Positions 34,239 to 42,545 of a stretch of DNA of 64,000 nt are shown piece by piece. The notes beneath the pieces were generated by a model. That model was not told where the DNA came from and searched no databases. It worked only from the letters and a program-made list of their open reading frames with translations. The translations under genes were made by a program, and so were the position numbers. The DNA lies in the NCBI GenBank assembly GCA_003168335.1, contig PMSM01000005.1, positions 248,001 to 312,000 on the forward strand. Direction: 5' to 3'. This stretch comes from Blastocatellia bacterium (GTDB taxonomy: Bacteria; Acidobacteriota; Blastocatellia; Pyrinomonadales; Pyrinomonadaceae). Within the stretch, counting starts at the first letter, position 1; every line of letters starts with the position of its first letter.

Positions 34239-35153
34239 CTACTCAAGAAACAATTCTTCCAAAGATTGCCGCACCGGCTGAACTGAAACCAATTTTCCGT
34301 GCGCTTGTCGCAGCGCATTGATCACCGCATCGACTTCTCTCTCGTCCGCCACCTCGATGCGCAAACCGCTCGCGGTAGTCGTGACAATAGCGCTGCTGCC
34401 GAGCTGCTGTCTCAAAGTCTCAGCGTCCGCTCCGGTAGCGATGACTTCAACTATGCCGGCTTCACCCGCTCGCAGTTCTTCCAGCGAGCCCGCCTGTGCC
34501 AGCCGGCCGTGCTTGAGGATCGCCACGCTGTCGCAGAGCACCTCAATGTCCGAAAGAATGTGCGAGCACATGAAAACAGTCTTGCCCTGTGTGCGCAGGG
34601 ATGCGATCAGGTCGCGCACTTCACGGCGGCCGACAGGATCGAGTCCGCTCATCGGCTCGTCAAGAAAAACAATCTCCGGATCGTTGACCAGGGCCTGCGC
34701 CAGGCCGACGCGTTGCAGCATGCCTTTCGAAAACTTGCGCAGTTGCCGGTCCCAACCTTTCGTTTCCAGGTTCACGCGCGTGAGTAGCTCTTCCGTGCGG
34801 CGCTCACGCGTGACGCGATCCAGGCCGAACAGCTCGCCGCAGTAATTGAGAAACTCTCGCGCCGTTAGATAGTCGTAAAAGTAAGGGTTCTCCGGCAGGT
34901 AACCGATGCGCGCGTGCATCGAGACGTCGCCGATGTCCCGACCCAGGATCCGCGCCACTCCGCCGGTCGGAAAAATCAGACGCATCAGGACCTTCAGCGT
35001 GGTGGTCTTGCCCGCGCCATTGGCGCCGAGGAAGCCGAAGATTTGTCCCGGCTCGACCGTCAGGGACAACCCATCGAGCGCGCGGACTTTGCGTTTACGC
35101 CAGAAGCCGACGTCGTAATCCTTCGTTAGATTTTCGATTTCAATTGCCGGCAT
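34239..35153 (-). CDS. ABC transporter ATP-binding protein, ~304 aa
   Basis: ATG 35153 begins [20 protein letters not shown], the normal ABC start. Walker [10 protein letters not shown] (about 48), the [18 protein letters not shown] signature, Walker [15 protein letters not shown] and the H-loop CSHILSDIE are all present. A C-terminal extension of ~85 residues ([17 protein letters not shown] to LEELFLE) matches the DUF4162-type tail of ABC-2 exporter ATPases. A frame extends upstream to 35372, but it passes through a TTTGGAGTGCGGTG repeat-like stretch and over the TPR gene, so I reject it. With the permease at 36.2 kb it forms an ABC-2 exporter. Confidence 0.92.
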   Translation of the reverse strand: MPAIEIENLTKDYDVGFWRKRKVRALDGLSLTVEPGQIFGFLGANGAGKTTTLKVLMRLIFPTGGVARILGRDIGDVSMHARIGYLPENPYFYDYLTAREFLNYCGELFGLDRVTRERRTEELLTRVNLETKGWDRQLRKFSKGMLQRVGLAQALVNDPEIVFLDEPMSGLDPVGRREVRDLIASLRTQGKTVFMCSHILSDIEVLCDSVAILKHGRLAQAGSLEELRAGEAGIVEVIATGADAETLRQQLGSSAIVTTTASGLRIEVADEREVDAVINALRQAHGKLVSVQPVRQSLEELFLE

Positions 35154-35265
35154 TGATTTTGGAGTGCGGTGACTTGTCGCCCACTTCGCTGCTCCTCCTT
35201 TGATCCTGGGGTTGCGGCTTCGCTCCTGCTTGCTCCGTAAGCGCTTCTGTAACAATTCATCGAAT

Positions 35266-36177
35266 TCATCGTCTTGGTACTTTCGTGTTCTCATCCAGAT
35301 CGACGTCGCATCCGTTCTTGACCAAACGATACGGTGTGTCCGCAGGATCGAGCGGCGCACCCGTCGCGGCATCGACGTGCAATTTTGCCGCCCGTAAAGC
35401 AGCGGTCAATTCTCGCCAGGACGAAGCACAGCGACCCTCGCGCGTTGCATAGTCGCTGAGCAGCTTGCGAATCGCATCGCGTTCATCAAGTGAATCAAGA
35501 CGCATGATCTGCTTTGTGACCATCTCCTTCACGGCCTCGTCACTCGAGGCTTCAGAGAGATGCCGGTACATCTCGCGCGCGGCGTCGCGCGAGCCGCCCT
35601 CGGCTTTCATCCGCGCGCTCATCGCCGTCATCCACGCCGGCGCGTCCGGCGATTTCGCTCCCGTGGCGTAGACCTCGCTCGCCTTTTGGTAATCGTGACG
35701 TTGCCAGTAGACATAACCGAGATGCTGATACAGCCTCCACGACGAGGGGTTCGCGGCGATGCCGTAATCTAAGAGTGCAATCGCCTCGTCCTGATTCAAC
35801 TCAGGCAAAATCAGCGCCCCGTACTCATAAGGCGCCATGAATTGCGGATCCAGTGTCGTGCTCACCCGCAGCAGCGAAGGTAACAGACGCATATCGAGCG
35901 ACGAAAGATTACTCAAATAGAAGTTGCCTTCATGCATGTCTTCGAAATTAACGATCTTGCGCCCGACATATTGTAGAGAGCGCATCCAGTACCAGTCTGC
36001 CGCCAGACCGTTGAAAGCGAGACTCACATGCTTCGCCGTCGCGCCGTTCAAGTACAGAGGCTCTTCGTTGAACTGGGTCTGCACGTCGCTGCGATGATTG
36101 TCCATCCATCTTGCGAGCAAGACGACGGCTGTCAGCCCGAGCACGATCGCTAAGGTCAGAATGACGTCCTTCTTCAT
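35266..36177 (-). CDS. Membrane-anchored TPR-like protein, 303 aa
   Basis: An N-terminal membrane span (KKDVILTLAIVLGLTAVVLL) is followed by a domain containing LYLNGATAKHVSLAFNGLAA and WYWMRSLQYVG, then helical TPR-like repeats (WRLYQHLGYVYWQRHDYQKA, SEVYATGAKSPDAPAWMTA). A short acidic region closes the protein. Its start overlaps the stop of the ABC-2 permease gene by four bases (ATGA type), and the ATPase gene follows on the same strand. It is therefore part of this exporter operon and may be an assembly or accessory factor. No enzymatic motif seen. Confidence 0.8.
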   Translation of the reverse strand: MKKDVILTLAIVLGLTAVVLLARWMDNHRSDVQTQFNEEPLYLNGATAKHVSLAFNGLAADWYWMRSLQYVGRKIVNFEDMHEGNFYLSNLSSLDMRLLPSLLRVSTTLDPQFMAPYEYGALILPELNQDEAIALLDYGIAANPSSWRLYQHLGYVYWQRHDYQKASEVYATGAKSPDAPAWMTAMSARMKAEGGSRDAAREMYRHLSEASSDEAVKEMVTKQIMRLDSLDERDAIRKLLSDYATREGRCASSWRELTAALRAAKLHVDAATGAPLDPADTPYRLVKNGCDVDLDENTKVPRR

Positions 36178-37040
36178 TTGAAATTTCGCCGGCTGAAAAT
36201 CAAAGTGGCGGCCGCCAGGAGCACCATGATGTAAACGACCGCGTAAACCGTCGCGACCAGGAGCGAACGTCCGTCGGGTACGACTCCGTGCGCGGCGGCG
36301 GTGATTACGCTGTAGTTGGAAAGATTCGGCAGCAGATAGTAGAGCGAACGAAACAGCCAGCGCGCCGACGCGCTGCCGGTCGTGCCGGACAGAGCTTTCA
36401 AATCGGCGCTGAAGTGGCCGATGATGAAAACAAAAAAGGTCAGCAGGGCGGACAGCGCCGGTGAAGAAAAGGAAGAGAAGAGCAGGGCCACACCTGTGAT
36501 GATCATCAGCTCGACGTAGATCAAGAAGATCGCCGGCCAGATTTTAATCGCCATCGGGTCCCAGCCGCGTCGTACATAAACGAGCGCCAGCGATACGCCC
36601 AATCCCATGATCAGCACGTTGACCAGCAACGTGAGACAAAGCCCGAGATATTTGCCGAGCAGGAACTGACCGCGGCCGATCGGCTTGGAAAGAATTGTAT
36701 AAAGCGTGCGCCGCTCGATCTCTTTATAAACGAGGCCGACGCCAACAAAAATCGCGATAAATACTCCGAAGAGCAGCATCGCGCTCAATCCCAGGTCGAC
36801 AATGATCTTTGCTTCCTGTCCGGCAGAGAGTTCGCCGAGGAAGATCGCTCCAGCTATCAGGAGCAGCGCAAAAATGACCAGATTGTACAAAACGCGGTCG
36901 CGAACGGCTTCACGAAAAGCGTTGCGGGCAATCGCTACCGTGCGTCGGACAGTCAAGCCGACGGAGTTGTCGGAGTCCAATCCAAGATCGGAAACGGTGT
37001 TATTGATTAGCGTCCCGGCGTTTGGCTTCAATTGGCTCAT
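36174..37040 (-). CDS. ABC-2 type permease, ~288 aa
   Basis: Starts at ATG 37040 (MSQLKPNAGTLINN); a TTG seven codons upstream is an alternative. The N-terminal third includes VRRTVAIARNAFREAVRDRV, the amphipathic entry seen in ABC-2 permeases, then six hydrophobic segments with YKEIERRTLYTILSKPIGRG between the second and third. These belong to the NosY/GldF-like family that pairs with a separate ATPase. Overlap with the upstream membrane gene is about 40 bases and with the downstream TPR gene four bases, indicating tight co-translation. Confidence 0.9.
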   Translation of the reverse strand: MSQLKPNAGTLINNTVSDLGLDSDNSVGLTVRRTVAIARNAFREAVRDRVLYNLVIFALLLIAGAIFLGELSAGQEAKIIVDLGLSAMLLFGVFIAIFVGVGLVYKEIERRTLYTILSKPIGRGQFLLGKYLGLCLTLLVNVLIMGLGVSLALVYVRRGWDPMAIKIWPAIFLIYVELMIITGVALLFSSFSSPALSALLTFFVFIIGHFSADLKALSGTTGSASARWLFRSLYYLLPNLSNYSVITAAAHGVVPDGRSLLVATVYAVVYIMVLLAAATLIFSRRNFK

Positions 37041-38709
37041 GCTGGCTGACGAACGCACCAAATATAAGAAACGACGCCAGTAAAGTCCAACTAATTATGC
37101 TGACCGCTACCGAAAGTTTGGCGCGCGACGGTTCGCGAAATTGAAGATTGACCGTCACCCGTTCCGGCGGCAGTGAGATCAAGAGTGCGCCATCGGCAGC
37201 GGGACGTGTAGGCAGAACCTGTCCATCAGCGGCCGCTGTCCAGTGCGGATAATAGAAAGTTGAGACGTGAGCTTCCCGGGCGGGTCCTGATTCTACTTCG
37301 AAAGTTCGACTTAGATCGTTCCATTCCTTGATGCGGATTGCGCGTTCGCCCGCATCAATTCGCGCTGGAATCGCCGGCGGAGGAATGCACTTTTCGTATG
37401 ACGCCTTGCCTTGTCCACTCGCGTTGGCCCAAACGGGCAGCCATTGAATAATCCCCGGCGCTTCGTTCAGCGGCTTGAGCATTTGTTCGAACGCGGGCCG
37501 CGAAAGGTAAGTAGCGCCGCGCACCGTCTGTGAGATGGAAAAGCTTGCGGCAACCAATACCAGCCCCGCCATTGCGAGGGCCACGGCGCGGTGTGGACGG
37601 CGCAGCCGCTCGAGCCAGAACGGGACGCTCGCGGCCATCAGGATTGGCGCGACTGCCGAGGTGACGGCCAGCCAGCGAAATGGATGCTGGGCCATGCGTA
37701 GAAAGGGAATGGCAGCCCAGAGCGGCTTGCTGATCCACGTGCTCATCGCCAGAGAGAACATGACGAGCACCGCAACGGCTATTAGGGCTCGCTTGCTGGG
37801 CGCGGAAAACTTCTTCGCGAAGATTACCACCGCCGGGAGGAGCATCATGATCGTGGCGATCGCCAGCAGGCCCATCCACCAGATCGTTTCGCTCTTCTCA
37901 GGAGAAAATGACGAGAAAACAAAATTCCTCCGATAGTCGAGCAGCGGATCGGGATTAACGCCGTCGGCGACGATCCATTTCATCTCAGCCACCATCGTGC
38001 TCCAGTAGAACGCGCTGGCTGCGAGTCCAAGCAGCACAGCCGTGGCCAGCTTAAAGATAGAGGTTTGCGCGCGACCCTTCGAGATGCTCAACAACGCATA
38101 AAGAAGTAAGGCGAACGATCCGAACACGGCCAGAGGAAGATGGCTGAGAATCAGTAGTGCATACGACGCCGCAAGTCCCATGAGATCTCGCGACCGTCCG
38201 TGGTCGCAAAGCCTTTTCGTAAACGCCAGCGAAAAGAGCAGCGCCGCGCCGGCGGCGAACTCAGCGAGCTGAGCTGCTTGATAGACCTCGGACAGATGAT
38301 AAGGCATGAAGGCGTAGAAGACTCCGGCCCAGACGGCGACCGAGCGCGGAACGAATGAGCGCGCCCAGAAGTAAGCTCCCAGACTTCCCAATGCTGAGAC
38401 AAAAGTGAGAACCAGAAGACTCCCGCTGTACCAGTTGCCGGTCAACGCTCTTCCCGCGGCCAGCAGATAGTAGAGAGCCGGCGGATAAAATCGCACGACG
38501 GCGTCGCCGTAGCCGAAATTTGGTGAAGCCAGCCAGCCCGGATGAATGTCCCCGCGCTGAATCGCTTCGTAGAAGGGAAGCGCAAAATGATAGTGATTTG
38601 CCAGGTCGTTGTTGTTGGGCACACCCCAAATCACAACCGGCAAAAGCGCCACCGCGCCCGCAAACAACGCCAGCAGGGCCGGCCCGAAACGTTTGATACG
38701 CGCTGTCAT
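37000..38709 (-). CDS. Polytopic GT-C-like membrane protein (PTPS-related/YfhO-like), ~569 aa
   Basis: ATG 38709 gives a protein the same length as its upstream paralogue. It has about eleven hydrophobic segments, with a first external loop GVPNNNDLANHYHFALPFYE and motifs FGYGDAVVRFYPPALYYLLA and FYAFMPYHLSEVYQAAQLAE. These are shared by the PTPS-related/YfhO-like membrane family, which resembles GT-C glycosyltransferases with an acidic residue in the first periplasmic loop. The C-terminus is a soluble beta-rich domain (FEVESGPAREAHVSTFYYPH) and a final span. Its end overlaps the start of the ABC-2 permease gene. Probable role in lipid-linked sugar transfer is inferred. Confidence 0.82.
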   Translation of the reverse strand: MTARIKRFGPALLALFAGAVALLPVVIWGVPNNNDLANHYHFALPFYEAIQRGDIHPGWLASPNFGYGDAVVRFYPPALYYLLAAGRALTGNWYSGSLLVLTFVSALGSLGAYFWARSFVPRSVAVWAGVFYAFMPYHLSEVYQAAQLAEFAAGAALLFSLAFTKRLCDHGRSRDLMGLAASYALLILSHLPLAVFGSFALLLYALLSISKGRAQTSIFKLATAVLLGLAASAFYWSTMVAEMKWIVADGVNPDPLLDYRRNFVFSSFSPEKSETIWWMGLLAIATIMMLLPAVVIFAKKFSAPSKRALIAVAVLVMFSLAMSTWISKPLWAAIPFLRMAQHPFRWLAVTSAVAPILMAASVPFWLERLRRPHRAVALAMAGLVLVAASFSISQTVRGATYLSRPAFEQMLKPLNEAPGIIQWLPVWANASGQGKASYEKCIPPPAIPARIDAGERAIRIKEWNDLSRTFEVESGPAREAHVSTFYYPHWTAAADGQVLPTRPAADGALLISLPPERVTVNLQFREPSRAKLSVAVSIISWTLLASFLIFGAFVSQHEPIEAKRRDANQ

Positions 38710-38738
38710 TGTGAATAGCGAGGCGTAGCCTTGGATCC

Positions 38739-40445
38739 TCAATCTGAGAGCGGAGGTGGATTCCTGGTTCGACGTTTGAGCAAGAGCCCGCCAATCAATA
38801 CCCATCCGATTAGGGTTAAGCCGGCGGCATACTTCACTCGCTTCGGTTCACGGAATTCGAGAGTGATCGTGGCAGCTTCCCTTGGCAGCGCGATCACCAA
38901 CGCTCCGTCTTGATCCGGATGAATGGCAAGCGCCTGATCTTCCGCACGCGCTTTCCAATGCGGGTAAAAGAAAGTCTGTACGCGAGCATCGGTCGCCGCA
39001 CCCGCGCTTAGATGAAAAACGCGTCTCTCCGGCTCCCAGGATTTGATCGTTAATTGTCGATCGCCTGCTTCGACAGCCGCGGTCATGTTCGGCAGTGGGT
39101 CGTGGACCCAAACCGGCAACCACTGGTAAACGCTCGGCGAGCCGGGGATGCTGCTTAGGGTCTGCTCAAACTGCGCCGGTGTTAGCCACGTGGCTTCGCG
39201 AACGATGTGACCCGCCGAGAATGCAAGCGAGATCGCCACTGTGCCCAACGCGATCATTACGAGCGGTCGCTTCTTTCCCTTTGCCAAACGTGCCCAAAAG
39301 GGAATCGCCAGCGCCAGCAGAATCGGACAGATCATGGAAGTAATCGACAACCAGCGCCAGGGAAACTGCGTTTCCTGTAATGGATGAATCAAATTCCAAA
39401 GCGGCCGCGACGCGGGAGTGGCCATGAAGATCGTAAGGAGCAGCACGACTGCGAGAGCTTTGATCGGTTTGCTGGCGTAATTCTGTGAATGGCCCGACGC
39501 ATAAACCTTTCTGGACAAGAGGGCCAACGCCGGCCAAAACATCGCGACGGTTCCCAGCAACAGGATGTTCATCCACCAGACGTTGAGGTACTCAGGCGAA
39601 AAGCTTGAGAGCACAAAGTTCTTCCGGTAATCAACCGATGGTTCCGGGTTAAGGTTATCGGCGCGAATCCACTTCAGCTCGATCAGCATCGTCGTCCAGT
39701 AACACGCGCTGGCAGCGAGACCCAGCGCTACCGACGATGCCAGGCACAACAAGGTAGCCGATCTGGTTTTTCTATCGATGCGCAGCAGAGCGTAAACCGC
39801 GAGAGCTATCGAACCAAGAACCGCGAGCGGTAGATGGGTAAGAATTAGCACGGCGAAAGCTGCAGCGAGACCGGCGACGTCCCTTTTGCGGCGACGTTTG
39901 CAAACTCTCTCGGTAAACGCGAAGGCAAAAGGCAGGACCGCTGCGCCGGCAAATTCCGCCAGCATCAGAGCTTGAAAGAACTGATTGAGATGATAAGGTG
40001 CAACCGCGTATAGAATTCCGGACCACATCGCCAGCTCGCTGGATCCAAACTCTCGGGCCCAGAAATAGACGCCGACCGCACCCAGGACCGACAACCCGCT
40101 GAAGGTGATTATGGTGGCCGCGTACCAGTTTCCCGCTAACGTCCTGGTGAGGGCCAGCAGGTAATACAACGCCGGCGGATAGAAGCGAAAACTCGCATCA
40201 CCGAATCCGTGGTTTGCGTCTGCCAACCAGCCGGGATAGAAGTGTCCGCTTCGCAGCGCATCATAGAAAGGCAAGGCGAAGCGAAAATGATTTGAGAGAT
40301 CGTGGTTGGAAGGGATTCCCCAAACGAGGGTTGGCGCCATGATCGCGAGCGCCACCAGTACCAGGATGATCAGATGCCTGGTCTCTGGCGAGAGCGAGGA
40401 AGCGAAGCTTCTGGTTGCCGACAAGCTGAGTGAGCGTGCAGTCAT
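38739..40445 (-). CDS. Polytopic GT-C-like membrane protein (PTPS-related/YfhO-like), paralogue, 568 aa
   Basis: Clear paralogue of the next gene: GIPSNHDLSNHFRFALPFYD, FGDASFRFYPPALYYLLALT, AVAPYHLNQFFQALMLAEFA, a similar number of spans and the same C-terminal FYPHWKARAEDQAL domain. The two genes are separated by 29 bases, indicating tandem duplication with strong divergence. It follows the three prepilin genes (about 80 bases after the start-distal pilin end) on the same strand. Whether the pilins and these enzymes cooperate, for instance in pilin glycosylation, cannot be told from sequence. Confidence 0.82.
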   Translation of the reverse strand: MTARSLSLSATRSFASSLSPETRHLIILVLVALAIMAPTLVWGIPSNHDLSNHFRFALPFYDALRSGHFYPGWLADANHGFGDASFRFYPPALYYLLALTRTLAGNWYAATIITFSGLSVLGAVGVYFWAREFGSSELAMWSGILYAVAPYHLNQFFQALMLAEFAGAAVLPFAFAFTERVCKRRRKRDVAGLAAAFAVLILTHLPLAVLGSIALAVYALLRIDRKTRSATLLCLASSVALGLAASACYWTTMLIELKWIRADNLNPEPSVDYRKNFVLSSFSPEYLNVWWMNILLLGTVAMFWPALALLSRKVYASGHSQNYASKPIKALAVVLLLTIFMATPASRPLWNLIHPLQETQFPWRWLSITSMICPILLALAIPFWARLAKGKKRPLVMIALGTVAISLAFSAGHIVREATWLTPAQFEQTLSSIPGSPSVYQWLPVWVHDPLPNMTAAVEAGDRQLTIKSWEPERRVFHLSAGAATDARVQTFFYPHWKARAEDQALAIHPDQDGALVIALPREAATITLEFREPKRVKYAAGLTLIGWVLIGGLLLKRRTRNPPPLSD

Positions 40446-40523
40446 GGGGACTCTTTAAGAAAAATTGCGGAGGGGGAGCATTACCTCCAACCTCCGCCAA
40501 GACTTGCATGAAAAGAGTGGTTG

Positions 40524-40994
40524 CTAGTTGCCCGATGGGCTCATGGTTCTTACCTCTGCCTCGTCGGCAGGCGCGGTGAGCGTCGCGTCGCCGCGAAGCA
40601 CTCCATCCTCCGCGATAGCAAATCTACGTGTCCCTGTTTTTGTAAAGCCGCTGGTGGTAATTGGTATGCCATAGGCCCAATACAACGGAGGATTTCCGGC
40701 TTGTGCAACTGCTACAAAGGTGTAGCCGCTCTTTGACCCTGACGCGAGCACGCTGTCGGTCAGCGTCTTTGCTCCCAGGCCAGCCAGATCAGTGTAGCTG
40801 CCGGCGCCATCGGTGAAGAGATAGGTTGTTTCGCACGAAGCAATGGTCCGCAGTGATTGCTGAGCGGAGCCTTCGTTGGCGGCGCGGCGGGAAGCAAGCA
40901 GATTGGGAACGGCGATCGCTGCGATGATCCCAATGATCGTTACGACTATGAGTAATTCAATGAGCGAGAAGCCCCGGTCGGTTTTCTGTTTCAT
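40524..40994 (-). CDS. Type IV prepilin-like protein 1, 156 aa
   Basis: Class III signal sequence KQKTDRGFSLIELLIVV: cleavage after Gly leaves Phe+1 and Glu+5, followed by the hydrophobic helix TIIGIIAAIAVPNLLASRR. The C-terminal head differs from the two neighbouring pilins: a Tyr-rich region and the end PADEAEVRTMSPSGN, with only one Cys (ASCETTY). It has AAAGGA before the ATG. The product would be processed by a prepilin peptidase and either form a minor pilin or an alternative major pilin. Its sequence is more divergent than the other two. Confidence 0.93.
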   Translation of the reverse strand: MKQKTDRGFSLIELLIVVTIIGIIAAIAVPNLLASRRAANEGSAQQSLRTIASCETTYLFTDGAGSYTDLAGLGAKTLTDSVLASGSKSGYTFVAVAQAGNPPLYWAYGIPITTSGFTKTGTRRFAIAEDGVLRGDATLTAPADEAEVRTMSPSGN

Positions 40995-41118
40995 CTTAAT
41001 TCCTTTCGCGAAGATTGGCTCCGCGAGTTGTGTTCCGGCGCGCTATGCTCTGGGGCTGGTCTCGGAAGAGCAGCCGCGCTAACTCTGCAAAGAGAGCTAA
41101 TGCGAGCCCCCAGGGTGT

Positions 41119-41589
41119 TTAGTTGCCAACCGGGGTAAATCCGGCACACGAAGTCGCGACCGTCTGGCTGGTGGCAGTTTGGGCGGTCAGAACTCCGGTC
41201 TGATCAATACAAAACTCGCGGGTTCCAGTTGCGGTAACACCGCTGGAGACTACCGGCGCGGCGGCAATCACAAAGTCCGTCGTGGAAGCAACAGGCGCGG
41301 CGCCAGTGGTGAAATTGTAGCCACTCTTCACGCCGCCACCGAGCACACTGTCAACCAGGTTCTGGGTCACCAAGTTATCCACTGTTCCGTAACTGCCGTT
41401 GCCGGCCGTTGAGCGATAGGTCGCCTCGGAGCTGCTGATGGTGCGCAGTGATTGCTGGGCTGAACCCTCGTTCGCAGCGCGCCGCGAAGCGAGAAGATTT
41501 GGAATTGCGATAGCAGCGATAATGCCAATTATCGCTACAACGATTAGCAGTTCAATCAACGAGAAACCTTTGTCAGTACTTTGTCGCAT
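41119..41589 (-). CDS. Type IV prepilin-like protein 2, 156 aa
   Basis: Class III signal RQSTDKGFSLIELLIVV with Phe+1 and Glu+5, then an AIIGIIAAIAIPNLLASRR helix. The head carries GTREFCIDQTGVL and a C-terminal ATSCAGFTPVGN, two Cys residues placed for a C-terminal disulfide loop as in major pilins. AAGGAG lies eight bases upstream. A 55-base stretch (41195-41249) is identical to prepilin 3, so this copy arose by recent duplication or has been corrected by gene conversion. Confidence 0.95.
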   Translation of the reverse strand: MRQSTDKGFSLIELLIVVAIIGIIAAIAIPNLLASRRAANEGSAQQSLRTISSSEATYRSTAGNGSYGTVDNLVTQNLVDSVLGGGVKSGYNFTTGAAPVASTTDFVIAAAPVVSSGVTATGTREFCIDQTGVLTAQTATSQTVATSCAGFTPVGN

Positions 41590-41711
41590 GTCTTGTCTCC
41601 TTCAAAAAAGGGGATCCTATTTGTTCAGCGGTCCGCGCTAATAGTGGTATTCAAGAAACTACCAAGGGGCACTTGCGACGGTAGGCGAATAATCCGCCAG
41701 GCTTTCAAAAG

Positions 41712-41741
41712 AAAGGGCAGGGTAATGCAACCCTGCCCTTT
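41712..41741 (-). terminator. Intrinsic terminator after prepilin 3
   Basis: AAAGGGCAGGGT (41712-41723) pairs with ACCCTGCCCTTT (41730-41741) around a six-base loop, 33 bases beyond the stop codon of the 41774 gene on the minus strand. A T-rich run (CTTTTGAAAG) follows in the transcription direction. It may reduce read-through into the second pilin gene. Confidence 0.75.
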
Positions 41742-41773
41742 AGAGGAGACGATTGGCAGTAAATCGTAAGTCC

Positions 41774-42244
41774 CTAGTTGCCAACCGGAGTAAAGCCGGT
41801 ACACACCGTCGCGACGGTCTGACTGGCAGCAGTCTTTCCGCTCAGGACGCCGGTCTGATCAATACAAAACTCGCGGGTTCCAGTTGCGGTAACACCGCTG
41901 GAGATTATCGGTGCGGCGGCTGCCACAAATACGGTCGTGGAAGCGGCAGGGGCGACGCCAGTTGTGAAATTGTAGCCACTCTTCGCGCCACCGCCCAGCA
42001 CGCTATCAATGAGGTTCTGGGTGACCATGCTGGCCATTGTTCCGTAACTGCCGTTGCCGGCCGTTGAATAGTAAGTCGCCTCAGCACTGCTAATCGTACG
42101 CAGTGACTGCTGGGCTGAACCCTCGTTCGCAGCGCGCCGCGAAGCGAGAAGATTGGGGATAGCGATGGCGGCGATAATGCCGATAATCGCCACAACGATG
42201 AGCAGCTCGATAAGCGAGAAGCCCTGTTGACGTTTGTTCATCAT
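41774..42244 (-). CDS. Type IV prepilin-like protein 3 (first of the cluster), 156 aa
   Basis: ATG 42244 has AAGGAG about 12 bases upstream; a further frame extension to 42298 reads as basic non-signal sequence and is rejected. Class III signal NKRQQGFSLIELLIVV, Phe+1 and Glu+5, with the same helix as its neighbours. Head region ends GTREFCIDQTGVLSGKTAAS and VCTGFTPVGN, giving the C-terminal Cys pair. It is the promoter-proximal pilin, with a sigma-54-like promoter 107-123 bases upstream and the PilR-like activator gene beyond it, so it is the likely main pilin. Confidence 0.95.
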   Translation of the reverse strand: MMNKRQQGFSLIELLIVVAIIGIIAAIAIPNLLASRRAANEGSAQQSLRTISSAEATYYSTAGNGSYGTMASMVTQNLIDSVLGGGAKSGYNFTTGVAPAASTTVFVAAAAPIISSGVTATGTREFCIDQTGVLSGKTAASQTVATVCTGFTPVGN

Positions 42245-42545
42245 GTGTTTCTTTTGCTCCTTCAAGAGATAAGCTGGTTTTTTTTGCCTTCGCGCCACCG
42301 GCTTTATCTCGTCGATCGAACCGCAGCGCGCGATTTGTCACGACGCTTATAATCAAGCCCCGTGCCACGGCGATCAGTTAGGAAAAAGTTTTGGAATGCG
42401 CGAAATGTCTAAGACTTTCCGTCATCAAACTTTTTTGAAAGGAAGAAGTGGATGGGACGAGAGAGGGTTTCTGACAAATTGTGTCACGGCCCTGGTGACG
42501 GTTTTCGTCAAAGAGAGGTGAGACCGACTTCCGTCTGTGTAGGTC
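42245..42545 (-). other. Intergenic region between pilR-like gene and pilins
   Basis: Roughly 300 bases holding the sigma-54-like promoter. Near 42480-42498 a GTCAC/GTGAC stem follows the pilR-like stop on the minus strand, without a strong T-run, so a terminator there is possible but weak. Confidence 0.35.
42351..42367 (-). promoter_or_regulatory. Sigma-54-type promoter of the pilin cluster
   Basis: On the minus strand TGGCACGGGGCTTGATT matches TGGCAC-N5-TTGCA with full -24 box and correct spacing; the only departure is A for C in the -12 box. A start site about 100 bases ahead of the pilin ATG is implied. The neighbouring PilR-like regulator carries the sigma-54 activator domain, which supports it. 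Confidence 0.55.

Noticed and set aside
41753-42067. Plus-strand frame of 104 codons antisense to the third prepilin
   Set aside because: Lies wholly inside a certain prepilin gene; Gly/Arg/Ala-rich as expected of an antisense shadow.
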